A stretch of 39,691 nucleotides of DNA, from assembly GCA_900766915.1 (NCBI GenBank), contig CAAFXE010000039.1:1-39691 (forward strand). The letters run 5' to 3'. This stretch comes from Lachnospiraceae bacterium. Its GTDB lineage: Bacteria; Bacillota; Clostridia; Lachnospirales; Lachnospiraceae. Below, one piece after another: positions 22,375 to 31,183 of this stretch (within the stretch, counting starts at the first letter, position 1; each line of letters starts with the position of its first letter). Made by a program: the position numbers and the translations under genes. The notes under the pieces are model-generated. The model had not been told where the DNA came from. It ran no database searches and worked only from the letters and a program-made list of their open reading frames with translations.

Positions 22375-25300
22375 TTGTATTTAAAAAGTATTGAAGTACA
22401 CGGATTCAAATCCTTTGCCAATAAAATCGTATTTGAATTTCATAATGGAATTACCGGCATTGTAGGACCCAATGGCAGTGGTAAGAGTAATGTTGCTGAT
22501 GCGGTACGCTGGGTATTGGGTGAGCAGAGGGTGAAGCAGCTTCGTGGATCGAACATGCAGGATGTTATCTTTTCCGGAACAGAGAGCAGAAAGCCTCAGG
22601 GTTACGCCTTTGTAGCCATTACTCTGGACAATGCGGACAAGCAGCTGCCGGTGGATTATGAAGAGGTGACGGTGGCCAGAAGACTGTACCGTTCGGGAGA
22701 GAGTGAATATCTCATCAATGGAACCGTCTGCAGACTGAAGGATGTCCAGGAAATGTTCTATGACACCGGTATCGGTAAGGAAGGGTATTCTATTATCGGA
22801 CAGGGACAGATCGATAAGATCTTAAGTACCAAGCCGGAAGAAGCAAGAGAACTGTTTGATGAAGCAACAGGAATTGTAAAGTATAAGAAGAGAAAAAAGA
22901 ATGCGGAGAGAAAGCTGGAGGAAGAAAAGCAGAACTTACTTCGTGTCAATGATATATTAAGTGAGCTGGAAAAACAGCTGGGTCCTTTAAAGAGACAGTC
23001 GGAAACTGCCAGGGAATATCTGAAAAAACGGGAGCTTTTAAAAAGCTATGATGTGAATCTTTTCCTGATCGAGATGGATCGCATCAAGCAGCAGCAAAAA
23101 GAGCTGGAAGAAAAGACCGTGATCGTTCAGAATGATTTTGAAGATTCCAAAAAAGCTTACGAAAACTGTAAGCTGGAATACGAACATATTGAAAAAGAGA
23201 TTGAGAGTTTAAACGAGGGAATTGAAGAAAAGAAAACCCTTTTAACAGAAAATGCCCTTTTAAAGAAGCAGTTAGAGGGTCAGATCGCCGTATTAAAAGC
23301 ACAAAATTCCTCGGCTTTAAATAATGACTATCACCTTCAGAACCGTAAAAGTGCCATCCAAAAGGAGACAGAAACAAAAAATCTCCAGAAGGAAGAACTC
23401 TGGAAGGATAAAGAAAAGCTGGAACGCAATCTGTCGGACATGAAAGAGGTCCTTACAGAAGCAGAGGAAAATCTGGAAAGTGTTCAGCAAAGGATTCTGG
23501 ATCTTACTCATAGCATTGAGTTTTGTAAAAATGAGATCATTCAGCTGTTAAATGAGAAGGCATCGACCAAAGGGAAGATCCAAAGGTATGATACGATGCT
23601 TGAGCAGGTAAAGATCCGTAAAGCAGAGGTCAGCTCGAAGATTCTTCGTATGAAAACAGAAGAAAATGAGAATGAAGCAGGTCTTTTGGATGCAAAAGCC
23701 ATCTATGATGAGGTGGCTTCTCATATTGGAGAGTATCAGGACAGGAAAACGTCTCTGGAACAGGAAATAGAGGGCTATGTGCGGGAATTAAAAGAGTTGA
23801 ACCGACTTTTGGAGGTTGGACAAAGTGCTTACCATAGAGAGGCTTCCCGTCTGGAATCCTTAAAGAACCTGACGGAGCGTTATGACGGTTATGGAAATGC
23901 GATCCGCAGGGTTATGGAGCAGAAAAAAAATCATGCCGGTATTTTAGGCGTTGTGGCAGATCTTTTTAAAGTTGAGAAAAACTATGAGATTGCCATTGAG
24001 ACTGCGCTGGGCGGAAGTATTCAGAACATTGTAACAGACAATGATCAGACAGCCAAAGCCATGATACAGTATTTAAAGAGCAACAAGCTGGGCCGTGCCA
24101 CCTTCCTTCCGCTGACATCCATCAGGGGGAATAACATTTTCAATAAGGAAAATGTATTAAAAGAGACAGGTGTCATCGGGGTTGCGCATACACTGGTTAA
24201 GACAGAGGAAAAATTCGGTGTTCTTGCAAAATATCTGCTGGGCAGAACTTTGGTGGTTGACCATATTGATCACGCAATCGCCCTGCAAAAGAAATATGAC
24301 CAGAGTCTTCGAATCGTAACCTTAGATGGAGAATCTTTAAGTCCGGGTGGTTCCATGACCGGTGGTGCCTTCAAAAATAGCAGTAATCTTTTGGGACGCC
24401 GCCGCGAGATTGAAGAGCTGGAAGCAAGTGTTTTGAATCTTCTTAAGGAGATGGAAGATCGAAAGGTGCAGGTGGAGTCTGTCAAGGCAAAACGTACAGC
24501 TTGTTACGGTACTTTGGATGAGATCAACGACAGCTTGTCAAAAGAGCTTGTAAAACAAAATACAGCAAAGCTTCAGCTTGATCAGTATGAGCAGAAAAAA
24601 GCGGAATTTGAAGGAAATCTTGGAAAGCTTCGCAGCGAATTAACGGAACTGGAAATTCAGCTAAAGGAGATTACTGAGAACAGAAAAGATATTGCGGAAG
24701 AACTGAAAGGTTCTGATGTCAGGGAAAAGGCCAACGAAATGAGCATTTCCAGATATCAGGAAGAGCTTTTGGAATGTCAGGAAAAGGAAGCAGGCTGTAA
24801 GGAGGAAGTGGAAGAGCTTCACCTGCAGGATGTTTCCTTACGGCAGAAAAAAGAATTCAATCAGGAAAATATCCGGCGTATCGAGGAAGAACTTTTGCAT
24901 TTGAAAGAGGAAGAGGAAACCTTAAATGAAACGATCCAAAGCTCTTTGGAGGATGCAAAAGCCAGAGAAGAAGGCATTGTAAATCTTCAAAATCAGATGG
25001 ACCTGCTGGGAAGTACTGCTTTGGAAACAGAAAAAGAAAAGCAGGAACTGACCGGGAAAAAAGAAGAGCTTTTAAGTAAAAATAAAGACTTCTTTGATAA
25101 GAGAGAACATTTGTCAGAGAGAATCGGAGAGCTTGATAAAGAGCTTTACCGACTGGGGACCTTGATGGAAAAGGCGGAGGAGTCCCTGGAAGCTTCAGTC
25201 AACTACATGTGGGAAGAATACGAGCTTAGCCATCATGAAGCATTGCCGATGAAGGATGAAGCTCTGGGTGACAGACAGGAATTAAAACGTAATATTTCAA

Positions 25301-25935
25301 AGATCAAAGATGAGATCAAACGGCTTGGAAATGTCAATATGAATGCCATTGAGGATTATAAAGAGATTTCAGAGCGTTATGAATTTATGAACCAGCAGAG
25401 AAATGATCTGGTGGAAGCAGAGGATATGCTGCTTCATATCATTTCAGAGCTGGATGATGGAATGAAAAAACAGTTCACCGATATGTTTGGACTGATTCAG
25501 GTGGAATTTGACAAGGCGTTTAAGGAACTGTTTGGCGGCGGAAAGGGAACATTGGAACTTATAGATCCGGAAGATATTTTAGAAACCGGTGTCCGTATCA
25601 TTTCCCAGCCACCGGGAAAGAAGCTTCAGAATATGATGCAGTTATCCGGTGGTGAAAAAGCATTAACGGCCATCGCACTTCTGTTTGCCATCCAGAATCT
25701 GAAGCCATCACCATTCTGTCTGTTAGATGAGATCGAGGCGGCGCTTGATGATTCCAACGTAGGAAGATTTGCAGGTTACTTACATAAATTGACAAAGAAT
25801 ACCCAGTTTATTGTGATTACCCATAGGCGTGGTACCATGGCGGCAGCAGACCGTCTGTATGGTATCACCATGCAGGAAAAGGGTGTATCAACACTGGTGT
25901 CTGTGAACCTGATTGAAGATAATTTAGATCAATAA
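22375..25935 (+). CDS. smc: Chromosome partition protein SMC
   Basis: ATPase that, with ScpAB, compacts and separates the chromosome. The 1186-residue length is standard. Walker A GPNGSGKSN is near residue 32. A long coiled coil (~170-500) leads to the hinge (~515-640), which includes ILGVVADLF and LSPGGSMTGGAF just after it. The second coiled coil (~680-1030) returns to the head, with signature LSGGEKALTAIALLF near residue 1089 and Walker B CLLDEIEAALDD near 1113. The start is TTG 22375: AGGAG (22361-22365) overlaps the rnc stop at proper spacing, and the reading MYLKSIEVHGFKSFA is the usual SMC N terminus. ftsY follows 17 bp later. Confidence 0.96.
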   Translation: MYLKSIEVHGFKSFANKIVFEFHNGITGIVGPNGSGKSNVADAVRWVLGEQRVKQLRGSNMQDVIFSGTESRKPQGYAFVAITLDNADKQLPVDYEEVTVARRLYRSGESEYLINGTVCRLKDVQEMFYDTGIGKEGYSIIGQGQIDKILSTKPEEARELFDEATGIVKYKKRKKNAERKLEEEKQNLLRVNDILSELEKQLGPLKRQSETAREYLKKRELLKSYDVNLFLIEMDRIKQQQKELEEKTVIVQNDFEDSKKAYENCKLEYEHIEKEIESLNEGIEEKKTLLTENALLKKQLEGQIAVLKAQNSSALNNDYHLQNRKSAIQKETETKNLQKEELWKDKEKLERNLSDMKEVLTEAEENLESVQQRILDLTHSIEFCKNEIIQLLNEKASTKGKIQRYDTMLEQVKIRKAEVSSKILRMKTEENENEAGLLDAKAIYDEVASHIGEYQDRKTSLEQEIEGYVRELKELNRLLEVGQSAYHREASRLESLKNLTERYDGYGNAIRRVMEQKKNHAGILGVVADLFKVEKNYEIAIETALGGSIQNIVTDNDQTAKAMIQYLKSNKLGRATFLPLTSIRGNNIFNKENVLKETGVIGVAHTLVKTEEKFGVLAKYLLGRTLVVDHIDHAIALQKKYDQSLRIVTLDGESLSPGGSMTGGAFKNSSNLLGRRREIEELEASVLNLLKEMEDRKVQVESVKAKRTACYGTLDEINDSLSKELVKQNTAKLQLDQYEQKKAEFEGNLGKLRSELTELEIQLKEITENRKDIAEELKGSDVREKANEMSISRYQEELLECQEKEAGCKEEVEELHLQDVSLRQKKEFNQENIRRIEEELLHLKEEEETLNETIQSSLEDAKAREEGIVNLQNQMDLLGSTALETEKEKQELTGKKEELLSKNKDFFDKREHLSERIGELDKELYRLGTLMEKAEESLEASVNYMWEEYELSHHEALPMKDEALGDRQELKRNISKIKDEIKRLGNVNMNAIEDYKEISERYEFMNQQRNDLVEAEDMLLHIISELDDGMKKQFTDMFGLIQVEFDKAFKELFGGGKGTLELIDPEDILETGVRIISQPPGKKLQNMMQLSGGEKALTAIALLFAIQNLKPSPFCLLDEIEAALDDSNVGRFAGYLHKLTKNTQFIVITHRRGTMAAADRLYGITMQEKGVSTLVSVNLIEDNLDQ

Positions 25936-25952
25936 TCATAGGAGGGAAAATC

Positions 25953-26885
25953 ATGTCAGAGGAAAAAAGAGGCTTTTTTAAACGACTGGCAGAAGGCTTG
26001 TCAAAGACAAGAAACAACATTGTAGCAGGGATCGATTCAGTCTTTCACGGATTTTCTTCTATTGATGACGATTTCTATGATGAAATCGAGGAAATTCTGG
26101 TGATGGGTGATATCGGTATCAATGCTACCACAGCCATTATTGAGAATCTGAAACAAAAGGTGAAGGAGCAGCATATTAAGGAGCCGTCCGAGTGTAAGGA
26201 GCTTCTGATCAACAGTATCAAAGAGCAGATGCGTGTGGAAGAGACAGCATACCGCTTTGAGCATGAAAAGAGTGTTGTGCTGGTCATTGGTGTCAATGGG
26301 GTTGGAAAAACTACTTCTGTAGGAAAACTTGCCGGAAAGTTAAAGGACCAGGGCAAGAAAGTTATCCTGGCTGCAGCCGATACCTTCCGTGCGGCAGCAA
26401 GTGAGCAGCTTACCGAATGGGCAAACCGTGCAGATGTGGAGATCATCTATGGCGGAGAAGGCGCAGATCCTGCAGCAGTTGTTTATGATGCAGTAGCCGC
26501 AGCCAAAGCAAGAAAGGCTGATGTCCTTCTTTGCGATACAGCCGGAAGACTTCATAACAAGAAGAATCTCATGGAAGAGCTTCGTAAGATCAATAAGATC
26601 ATCGACCGGGAATATCCGGAGGCGTTTAAGGAAACACTGATCGTTTTGGACGGAACGACAGGACAAAATGCCTTAGAGCAGGCAAGGCAGTTTAAGGAAG
26701 TAGCGGATGTGACCGGTATTATCCTGACAAAGCTAGACGGGACTGCCAAGGGTGGAATTGCAGTAGCGATCCAGTCGGAACTGAATGTGCCGGTAAAATA
26801 TATCGGCGTAGGAGAAGGAATCGATGATTTACAGAAATTTGATTCCGATGAATTTGTGAATGCACTCTTTCAGATAGAAGAGTGA
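25953..26885 (+). CDS. ftsY: Signal recognition particle receptor FtsY
   Basis: Membrane-associated GTPase that docks SRP-ribosome complexes at the translocon. The 310-residue product has a short basic N-terminal helix without the long acidic A domain of enterobacteria. The N domain then leads to the G domain with GVNGVGKTTSVGKLAGKL near residue 110, AADTFRAAA, DTAGRLHNKKNLM and TKLDGTAKGG near 265. AGGAGGG precedes ATG 25953. The rnc-smc-ftsY order is conserved in Firmicutes. Its partner Ffh is encoded 1.7 kb downstream. Confidence 0.96.
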   Translation: MSEEKRGFFKRLAEGLSKTRNNIVAGIDSVFHGFSSIDDDFYDEIEEILVMGDIGINATTAIIENLKQKVKEQHIKEPSECKELLINSIKEQMRVEETAYRFEHEKSVVLVIGVNGVGKTTSVGKLAGKLKDQGKKVILAAADTFRAAASEQLTEWANRADVEIIYGGEGADPAAVVYDAVAAAKARKADVLLCDTAGRLHNKKNLMEELRKINKIIDREYPEAFKETLIVLDGTTGQNALEQARQFKEVADVTGIILTKLDGTAKGGIAVAIQSELNVPVKYIGVGEGIDDLQKFDSDEFVNALFQIEE

Positions 26886-26887
26886 TT

Positions 26888-26958
26888 TGTAACTGTTCAA
26901 GGGCAAAGTATTTTTGAGACTGGCTCTGATTAGTTACAGGAATATAAATACGAGATGA
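26888..26958 (+). repeat. Leader element related to the rnc leader (ilvA upstream)
   Basis: TGTAACT (26888-26894) pairs with AGTTACA (26932-26938) across 37 nt. TGTAACTGTTCA (26888-26899) matches 21628-21639 before rnc at 11 of 12 bases, and ATACGAGATGA (26948-26958) is identical to 21669-21679. AGTTACAGGAA also resembles the left arm of the yceD copy. It is probably a member of the same family with a longer loop. No good promoter is visible in this 79-bp gap. Confidence 0.4.
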
Positions 26959-26964
26959 GGATAA

Positions 26965-28182
26965 ATGAAAATGCTTACACTGGAAAAATTTGAAGAGGCA
27001 GCTGAGGTAGTACAAAGAGTTGCCAAAAAAACAAACCTGATCTACAGTAAAAGTCTGTCACAGCAGGTTGGAAACAAGGTTTATTTTAAGCCGGAAAACA
27101 TGCAGCATACGGGAGCCTATAAGCTTCGTGGGGCTTACTACAAGATCAGTACCCTGACCCCGGAGGAGCGGGAAAAGGGATTAATTACCGCATCTGCAGG
27201 AAACCATGCCCAGGGTGTGGCTTATGCAGCCAAAGCCTATGGGTGCAAGGCAGTCATTGTAATGCCCACCACCACACCTTTGATGAAGGTGGAACGTACC
27301 AAGAGCTATGGTGCGGAAGTCGTACTGTACGGTGATGTATATGATGAAGCCTGCGAGTATGCATATCAGCTGGCAGCAGAACACGGATATACCTTTATCC
27401 ATCCCTTCAATGACCTGGCAGTAGCCACAGGTCAGGGAACCATTGCCATGGAAATCATTCAGGAACTGCCGTTGGTAGATTACATATTGGTACCGGTAGG
27501 CGGAGGCGGACTTGCCACAGGGGTATCCACTCTGGTAAAATTGTTAAATCCGAATATTAAAGTCATCGGTGTGGAGCCTGCCGGAGCTAACTGTCTGGAG
27601 GAATCCTTACGTGCGGGAGCTGTCATGACATTACCGTTTGTCAGTACCATTGCAGACGGTACTGCTGTGAAAACACCGGGTGATAAGATCTTCCCATATT
27701 TACAGAAGAACCTGGACGGTATCATCACCATTGAGGATGATGAGCTGGTGGTAGCCTTCCTGGATATGGTGGAAAATCATAAGATGGTAGTAGAAAATTC
27801 CGGACTTCTGACGGTTGCTGCATTAAAGCATCTGGATTTTAAAGGTAAAAAGGTAGTATCGGTATTAAGTGGCGGTAACATGGACATTATTACCATGTCT
27901 TCCGTAGTTCGGCACGGACTTGTCCAGAGAGACAGAATCTTTACTGTATCAGTGCTTCTGCCGGATAAGCCTGGTGAACTGGTAAATGTGGCTTCTATCA
28001 TTGCACAGGAGCGGGGAAATGTCATCCGACTGGATCACAACCAGTTTGTGAGCATCAACAGAAGCTCTGCAGTGGAATTAAAGATCACCATTGAAGCTTT
28101 TGGTACAGAACACAAGAATCAGATCGTACAGGCACTGGATGAGCGGGGCTACAGACCAAGAGTCATCAGAGTCAACATATAA
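26965..28182 (+). CDS. ilvA: Threonine ammonia-lyase (threonine dehydratase) with ACT domain
   Basis: PLP enzyme that deaminates threonine to 2-oxobutanoate, for isoleucine synthesis or threonine catabolism. The 405-residue product has the PLP lysine in HTGAYKLRGAY near residue 50. It also has SAGNHAQGVAYAA near 78, the phosphate-binding glycine loop VGGGGLATG near 180 and SGGNMD near 308. A single C-terminal ACT domain (residues ~325-405) contains LLPDKPGELVNVASII. This is the one-ACT form found in many Firmicutes rather than the two-ACT biosynthetic IlvA of E. coli. ATG 26965 or 26971 are both possible; the second has better spacing from GATGAGGA. No other amino-acid gene is nearby. Confidence 0.92.
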   Translation: MKMLTLEKFEEAAEVVQRVAKKTNLIYSKSLSQQVGNKVYFKPENMQHTGAYKLRGAYYKISTLTPEEREKGLITASAGNHAQGVAYAAKAYGCKAVIVMPTTTPLMKVERTKSYGAEVVLYGDVYDEACEYAYQLAAEHGYTFIHPFNDLAVATGQGTIAMEIIQELPLVDYILVPVGGGGLATGVSTLVKLLNPNIKVIGVEPAGANCLEESLRAGAVMTLPFVSTIADGTAVKTPGDKIFPYLQKNLDGIITIEDDELVVAFLDMVENHKMVVENSGLLTVAALKHLDFKGKKVVSVLSGGNMDIITMSSVVRHGLVQRDRIFTVSVLLPDKPGELVNVASIIAQERGNVIRLDHNQFVSINRSSAVELKITIEAFGTEHKNQIVQALDERGYRPRVIRVNI

Positions 28183-28187
28183 TGAAA

Positions 28188-28229
28188 AAAATACATGTGT
28201 CAAGAAAAAATACTTGACACATGTATTTT
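28188..28229 (+). terminator. Terminator of ilvA
   Basis: AAAATACATGTGTCAAG (28188-28204) pairs perfectly over 17 bp with CTTGACACATGTATTTT (28213-28229) around AAAAAATA. The terminal T bases are part of the stem and no further T run follows, so on the plus strand its strength is uncertain. The A/T-rich ends could make it act in both directions. Confidence 0.75.
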
Positions 28230-28242
28230 GCTGTAGTAAGAT
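28214..28242 (+). promoter_or_regulatory. SigA-type promoter of ylxM-ffh, nested in the terminator stem
   Basis: TTGACA (28214-28219), 17 bp, then TAAGAT (28237-28242). The -35 box is the right arm of the ilvA terminator. It lies 34 bp before the ylxM start, so the leader is short. Confidence 0.78.
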
Positions 28243-28275
28243 ACCCAAGGATGCTGAAAAAAGTAGGTGAAATGC

Positions 28276-28617
28276 ATGGACGAAATCTTGAAACAGGCAC
28301 TTCTCTATGATTTCTATGGAGAGCTGCTGACAGCCCATCAGAAGGAAATATACGAAGAAGTTGTTTTGGATGACTGTTCCCTCAGTGAGGTGGCAGAAGC
28401 CCACGGAATCAGCAGACAGGGCGTTCATGATCTGATCAAACGATGTCAGAAAATGTTAGAAGGCTATGAGGAAAAGCTGAAGCTGGTGGAGAAGTTTCTT
28501 GCGATCAAGAAAAAAGTTCAGACCATTGAACAGCTGACCGGTGAAGTCTCACAGGAGCCGGACAGACAGTTGCAGGAAATCAAACGCTGCGCAGCGGAAA
28601 TTTTAGAGGAATTATAA
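28276..28617 (+). CDS. ylxM: YlxM-family SRP-associated HTH protein
   Basis: Small helix-turn-helix protein of the UPF0122/p13 family, nearly always encoded before ffh. In streptococci and Bacillus it associates with the signal recognition particle. The 113-residue product has a sigma-70-region-4-like helix-turn-helix at about residues 18-60, including CSLSEVAEAHGISRQGVHDL, and then a charged coiled-coil tail. ATG 28276 is 8 nt after AGG in AAGTAGGTG; the in-frame GTG at 28267 overlaps that site. ffh begins 4 bp after its stop, indicating tight co-expression. Confidence 0.92.
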   Translation: MDEILKQALLYDFYGELLTAHQKEIYEEVVLDDCSLSEVAEAHGISRQGVHDLIKRCQKMLEGYEEKLKLVEKFLAIKKKVQTIEQLTGEVSQEPDRQLQEIKRCAAEILEEL

Positions 28618-28620
28618 CAG

Positions 28621-29979
28621 ATGGCATTTGATAATTTATCAGAAAAATTACAAAACGTATTTAAAGGCTTAAGAAGCAAGGGACGCCTGACAGAAGAGGA
28701 TGTGAAAGCCTCCTTAAAGGAAGTAAAGCTTGCACTTTTGGAAGCCGATGTTAACTTCAAGGTCGTAAAGCAGTTCATTAAATCCGTTCAGGAGAGGGCT
28801 GTAGGCGAAGAGGTATTAAACAGTCTGACACCGGGACAGATGGTGATCAAGATCGTAAATGAGGAAATGGTAAAGCTGATGGGTTCCGAAACTACGGAAC
28901 TGAAGTTAAAGCCTTCCAATGAAGTTACGGTCCTTATGATGATGGGTCTGCAGGGTGCCGGTAAAACAACTACGGCTGCAAAGCTTGCAGGAAAATTAAA
29001 AACCAAAAGCAATAAATGGAAACCGTTACTGGTTGCCTGCGATGTATATCGTCCTGCAGCAATCAAACAGTTACAGGTAAACGGTGAAAAACAGGGTGTG
29101 GATGTTTTCTCCATGGGAGACGGACATAACCCGGTAAATATTGCAAAAGCAGCTTATGAGCATGCAAAGAATAAAGGATATAATATTCTGATTCTGGATA
29201 CCGCAGGCCGTCTGCAGGTAGACGAAGCCATGATGGAGGAGCTTCAGAATATTAAAAAAGAACTAAAAGTCGATCAGAGCGTTCTTGTAGTTGACGGTAT
29301 GACCGGCCAGGAAGCAGTCAATGTGGCTTCCACTTTTGATGAGAAGGTGGGCATTGACGGCGTGATCCTTACCAAGCTGGATGGTGATACAAGGGGCGGT
29401 GCGGCACTTTCCGTCCGCAGTGTGACCGGTAAACCAATTCTTTATGTCGGTATGGGAGAAAAGCTCTCAGATCTGGAACAGTTTTATCCGGATCGTATGG
29501 CATCCCGTATTCTGGGAATGGGAGATATGCTTACCCTGATCGAAAAAGCGGCAGCAGAAGTAGACCAGGACAAATCCAAACAGATGCTGGATAATATGAA
29601 AAAGAACCAGTTTGGATTCGATGATTATCTTGAAAGCATGAACCAGATGAAAAAAATGGGCGGTCTCACCAGTATCTTAAGTATGATGCCCGGTATGGGC
29701 GGAGCCCAGATGAAGCAGATCGAAAATGCCATGGACGAAAAGAAAATGGCAAGGATCGAAGCCATCATCCTTTCTATGACTCCCAAGGAGAGAAGAAATC
29801 CGGCTATTTTGAATCCTTCCAGAAAGCGAAGAATTGCGAAGGGAGCAGGCGTAGATATCGCTGAAGTAAACAGACTGGTAAAACAGTTTGAACAAAGCAG
29901 AAAGCTTATGAAGCAGATGCCCGGTATGATGGGCGGTAAACGTGGTAAAAGAGGAATGTTTGGAAAACTTCCTTTTTAA
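28621..29979 (+). CDS. ffh: Signal recognition particle protein Ffh
   Basis: GTPase of SRP that binds signal sequences of nascent membrane proteins. The 452-residue product has the N domain, then the G domain with GLQGAGKTTTAAKLAGKL near residue 105, DVYRPAA, DTAGRLQVDEAMMEEL near 190 and TKLDGDTRGGAALS near 248. The methionine-rich M domain begins near residue 325 with KNQFGFDDYLESMNQMKKMG and includes SMMPGMGG. It ends in the basic GGKRGKRG tail. AGAGGAA about 11 nt upstream, in the ylxM end, serves as ribosome binding site. Its 4.5S/6S-type SRP RNA gene was not found in this window. Confidence 0.97.
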   Translation: MAFDNLSEKLQNVFKGLRSKGRLTEEDVKASLKEVKLALLEADVNFKVVKQFIKSVQERAVGEEVLNSLTPGQMVIKIVNEEMVKLMGSETTELKLKPSNEVTVLMMMGLQGAGKTTTAAKLAGKLKTKSNKWKPLLVACDVYRPAAIKQLQVNGEKQGVDVFSMGDGHNPVNIAKAAYEHAKNKGYNILILDTAGRLQVDEAMMEELQNIKKELKVDQSVLVVDGMTGQEAVNVASTFDEKVGIDGVILTKLDGDTRGGAALSVRSVTGKPILYVGMGEKLSDLEQFYPDRMASRILGMGDMLTLIEKAAAEVDQDKSKQMLDNMKKNQFGFDDYLESMNQMKKMGGLTSILSMMPGMGGAQMKQIENAMDEKKMARIEAIILSMTPKERRNPAILNPSRKRRIAKGAGVDIAEVNRLVKQFEQSRKLMKQMPGMMGGKRGKRGMFGKLPF

Positions 29980-29988
29980 CATAAATAT

Positions 29989-30004
29989 ATCTGGATTTAC
30001 AGAT
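29989..30004 (+). repeat. Short ATCTG...CAGAT hairpin before rpsP
   Basis: ATCTG (29989-29993) pairs with CAGAT (30000-30004) around GATTTA. The arms recall the pstS and rnc leader hairpins, but the loop is 6 nt rather than 12. It may be an unrelated small hairpin. Confidence 0.25.
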
Positions 30005-30052
30005 GTGTTACAAATAAACAAACTATGAAAGAATTTTATGAGGTGAACAAAA

Positions 30053-30298
30053 ATGGCAGTAAAAATCAGATTAAGAAGAATGGGACAGAAGAAAGCTCCT
30101 TTTTACAGAATTATCGTAGCAGATTCCAGATCTCCAAGAGATGGTAGATTCATCGAAGAAATCGGAACATACAATCCAAACACAGATCCAAGTACCTTCA
30201 ATGTAAACGAAGAAGCTGCTAAGAGATGGTTAGCAAATGGCGCTCAGCCAACAGAAGTTGTTGGTAAAATCTTCAAATTAGCTGGTATCGAAAAATAA
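30053..30298 (+). CDS. rpsP: Ribosomal protein S16
   Basis: Small-subunit protein that helps 16S rRNA folding. The 81-residue basic product begins AVKIRLRRMGQKKAPFYRI, the classic S16 start, and contains RDGRFIEEIGTYNP. TGAGGTGA precedes ATG 30053. Gene order rpsP-khpA-rimM-trmD-rplS is conserved in Firmicutes. No own promoter is obvious in the 73 bp after ffh. Confidence 0.97.
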   Translation: MAVKIRLRRMGQKKAPFYRIIVADSRSPRDGRFIEEIGTYNPNTDPSTFNVNEEAAKRWLANGAQPTEVVGKIFKLAGIEK

Positions 30299-30345
30299 GC
30301 ATTGCTTATTGCTTAGATGCATCGATCCCGCTTGGAGGTGGAGAT

Positions 30346-30576
30346 ATGAGAGAATTAGTAGAAGTGATTGCGAAAGCACTCGTTGAAAATCCTGATGAGG
30401 TAGTTGTTACCGAAACTGAAAAGGAAAGAGTAATCGTGATTGAACTTCATGTGGCTCCATCTGATATGGGAAAAGTTATCGGAAAGTCAGGAAGAATCGC
30501 GAAAGCAATCCGTTCAGTCGTAAAAGCAGCATCTTCTAACTATACAAAGAAGGTTGTTGTGGACATTTTAGCGTAA
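30346..30576 (+). CDS. khpA: KH-domain RNA-binding protein KhpA
   Basis: Small single-KH-domain RNA-binding protein that pairs with KhpB in Gram-positive bacteria and influences cell division and small-RNA regulation. The 76-residue product has the KH signature HVAPSDMGKVIGKSGRIAKA near residue 40, including the GxxG loop GKSG. TTGGAGGTG precedes ATG 30346. It lies in its conserved place between rpsP and rimM. The partner gene khpB (jag) is not in the window. Confidence 0.93.
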   Translation: MRELVEVIAKALVENPDEVVVTETEKERVIVIELHVAPSDMGKVIGKSGRIAKAIRSVVKAASSNYTKKVVVDILA

Positions 30577-30601
30577 GAAGCCGGGAAGGCTTTTGGAATT
30601 T

Positions 30602-30629
30602 ACTAAGGGGCTTTTATAAGCCCCTTAGT
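30602..30629 (+). terminator. Terminator-like hairpin between khpA and rimM
   Basis: ACTAAGGGGCTT (30602-30613) pairs perfectly over 12 bp with AAGCCCCTTAGT (30618-30629) around TTAT. The following sequence is CTTATATA rather than a clean T run, so partial termination is more likely. It probably reduces rimM-trmD-rplS transcription relative to rpsP. Confidence 0.6.
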
Positions 30630-30646
30630 CTTATATAAGGAGAACT

Positions 30647-31156
30647 ATGGAACAGTTATTGAGAGTGGGCGTGATCTCCTCGACCCATGGTGTGAGGGGA
30701 GAAGTTAAGGTTTATCCTACAACAGATGATGTGAATCGTTTTAAGAAACTGAAAAATGTTGTTCTTGACACAGGAAAAGAGCATCTTAAGCTGGAAGTTT
30801 CCGGAGTGAAATTCTTTAAAAATCAGGTGATCTTAAAGTTCAAGGGCATTGATAATATAAATGATATTGAAAAATACAAAGGAAAAGACCTTTTGGTAAA
30901 CAGAGAAGATGCTGTAGCTTTGGAAGAAAATGAAAACTATGTGGCAGATCTCATTGATCTTAAGGTAGTGACGGATGAAGGTCAGGTGCTGGGGGTTCTG
31001 ACAGAAGTCATGGAAACCGGCGCCAATGATGTGTATGTGGTAGAAACAGAGGATGGAAAAGAGCTCCTTCTTCCGGCTATCAGAGACTGCATTCTGGATG
31101 TGGATCTGGAGACGGAGGTCATGACCGTGCATATTTTACCGGGTTTATTAGATTAA
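30647..31156 (+). CDS. rimM: 16S rRNA processing protein RimM
   Basis: Assembly factor for the 30S head, binding S19. The 169-residue product has the N-terminal RimM domain (LLRVGVISSTHGVRGEVKV, with FKKLKNV after it). The C-terminal PRC-barrel carries DLIDLKVVTDEGQVLG and LLLPAIRDCILDVD. TAAGGAG lies 7 nt before ATG 30647. trmD follows 28 bp later, and the pair is conserved. Confidence 0.95.
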   Translation: MEQLLRVGVISSTHGVRGEVKVYPTTDDVNRFKKLKNVVLDTGKEHLKLEVSGVKFFKNQVILKFKGIDNINDIEKYKGKDLLVNREDAVALEENENYVADLIDLKVVTDEGQVLGVLTEVMETGANDVYVVETEDGKELLLPAIRDCILDVDLETEVMTVHILPGLLD

Positions 31157-31183
31157 TTGTGACTGTTTGGAAAGGAAATTTCA

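Noticed and set aside
28181..28275. SRP RNA gene next to ffh
   Set aside because: The gap is filled by the ilvA terminator and the ylxM promoter; there is no room for, and no sign of, the conserved SRP RNA hairpin.
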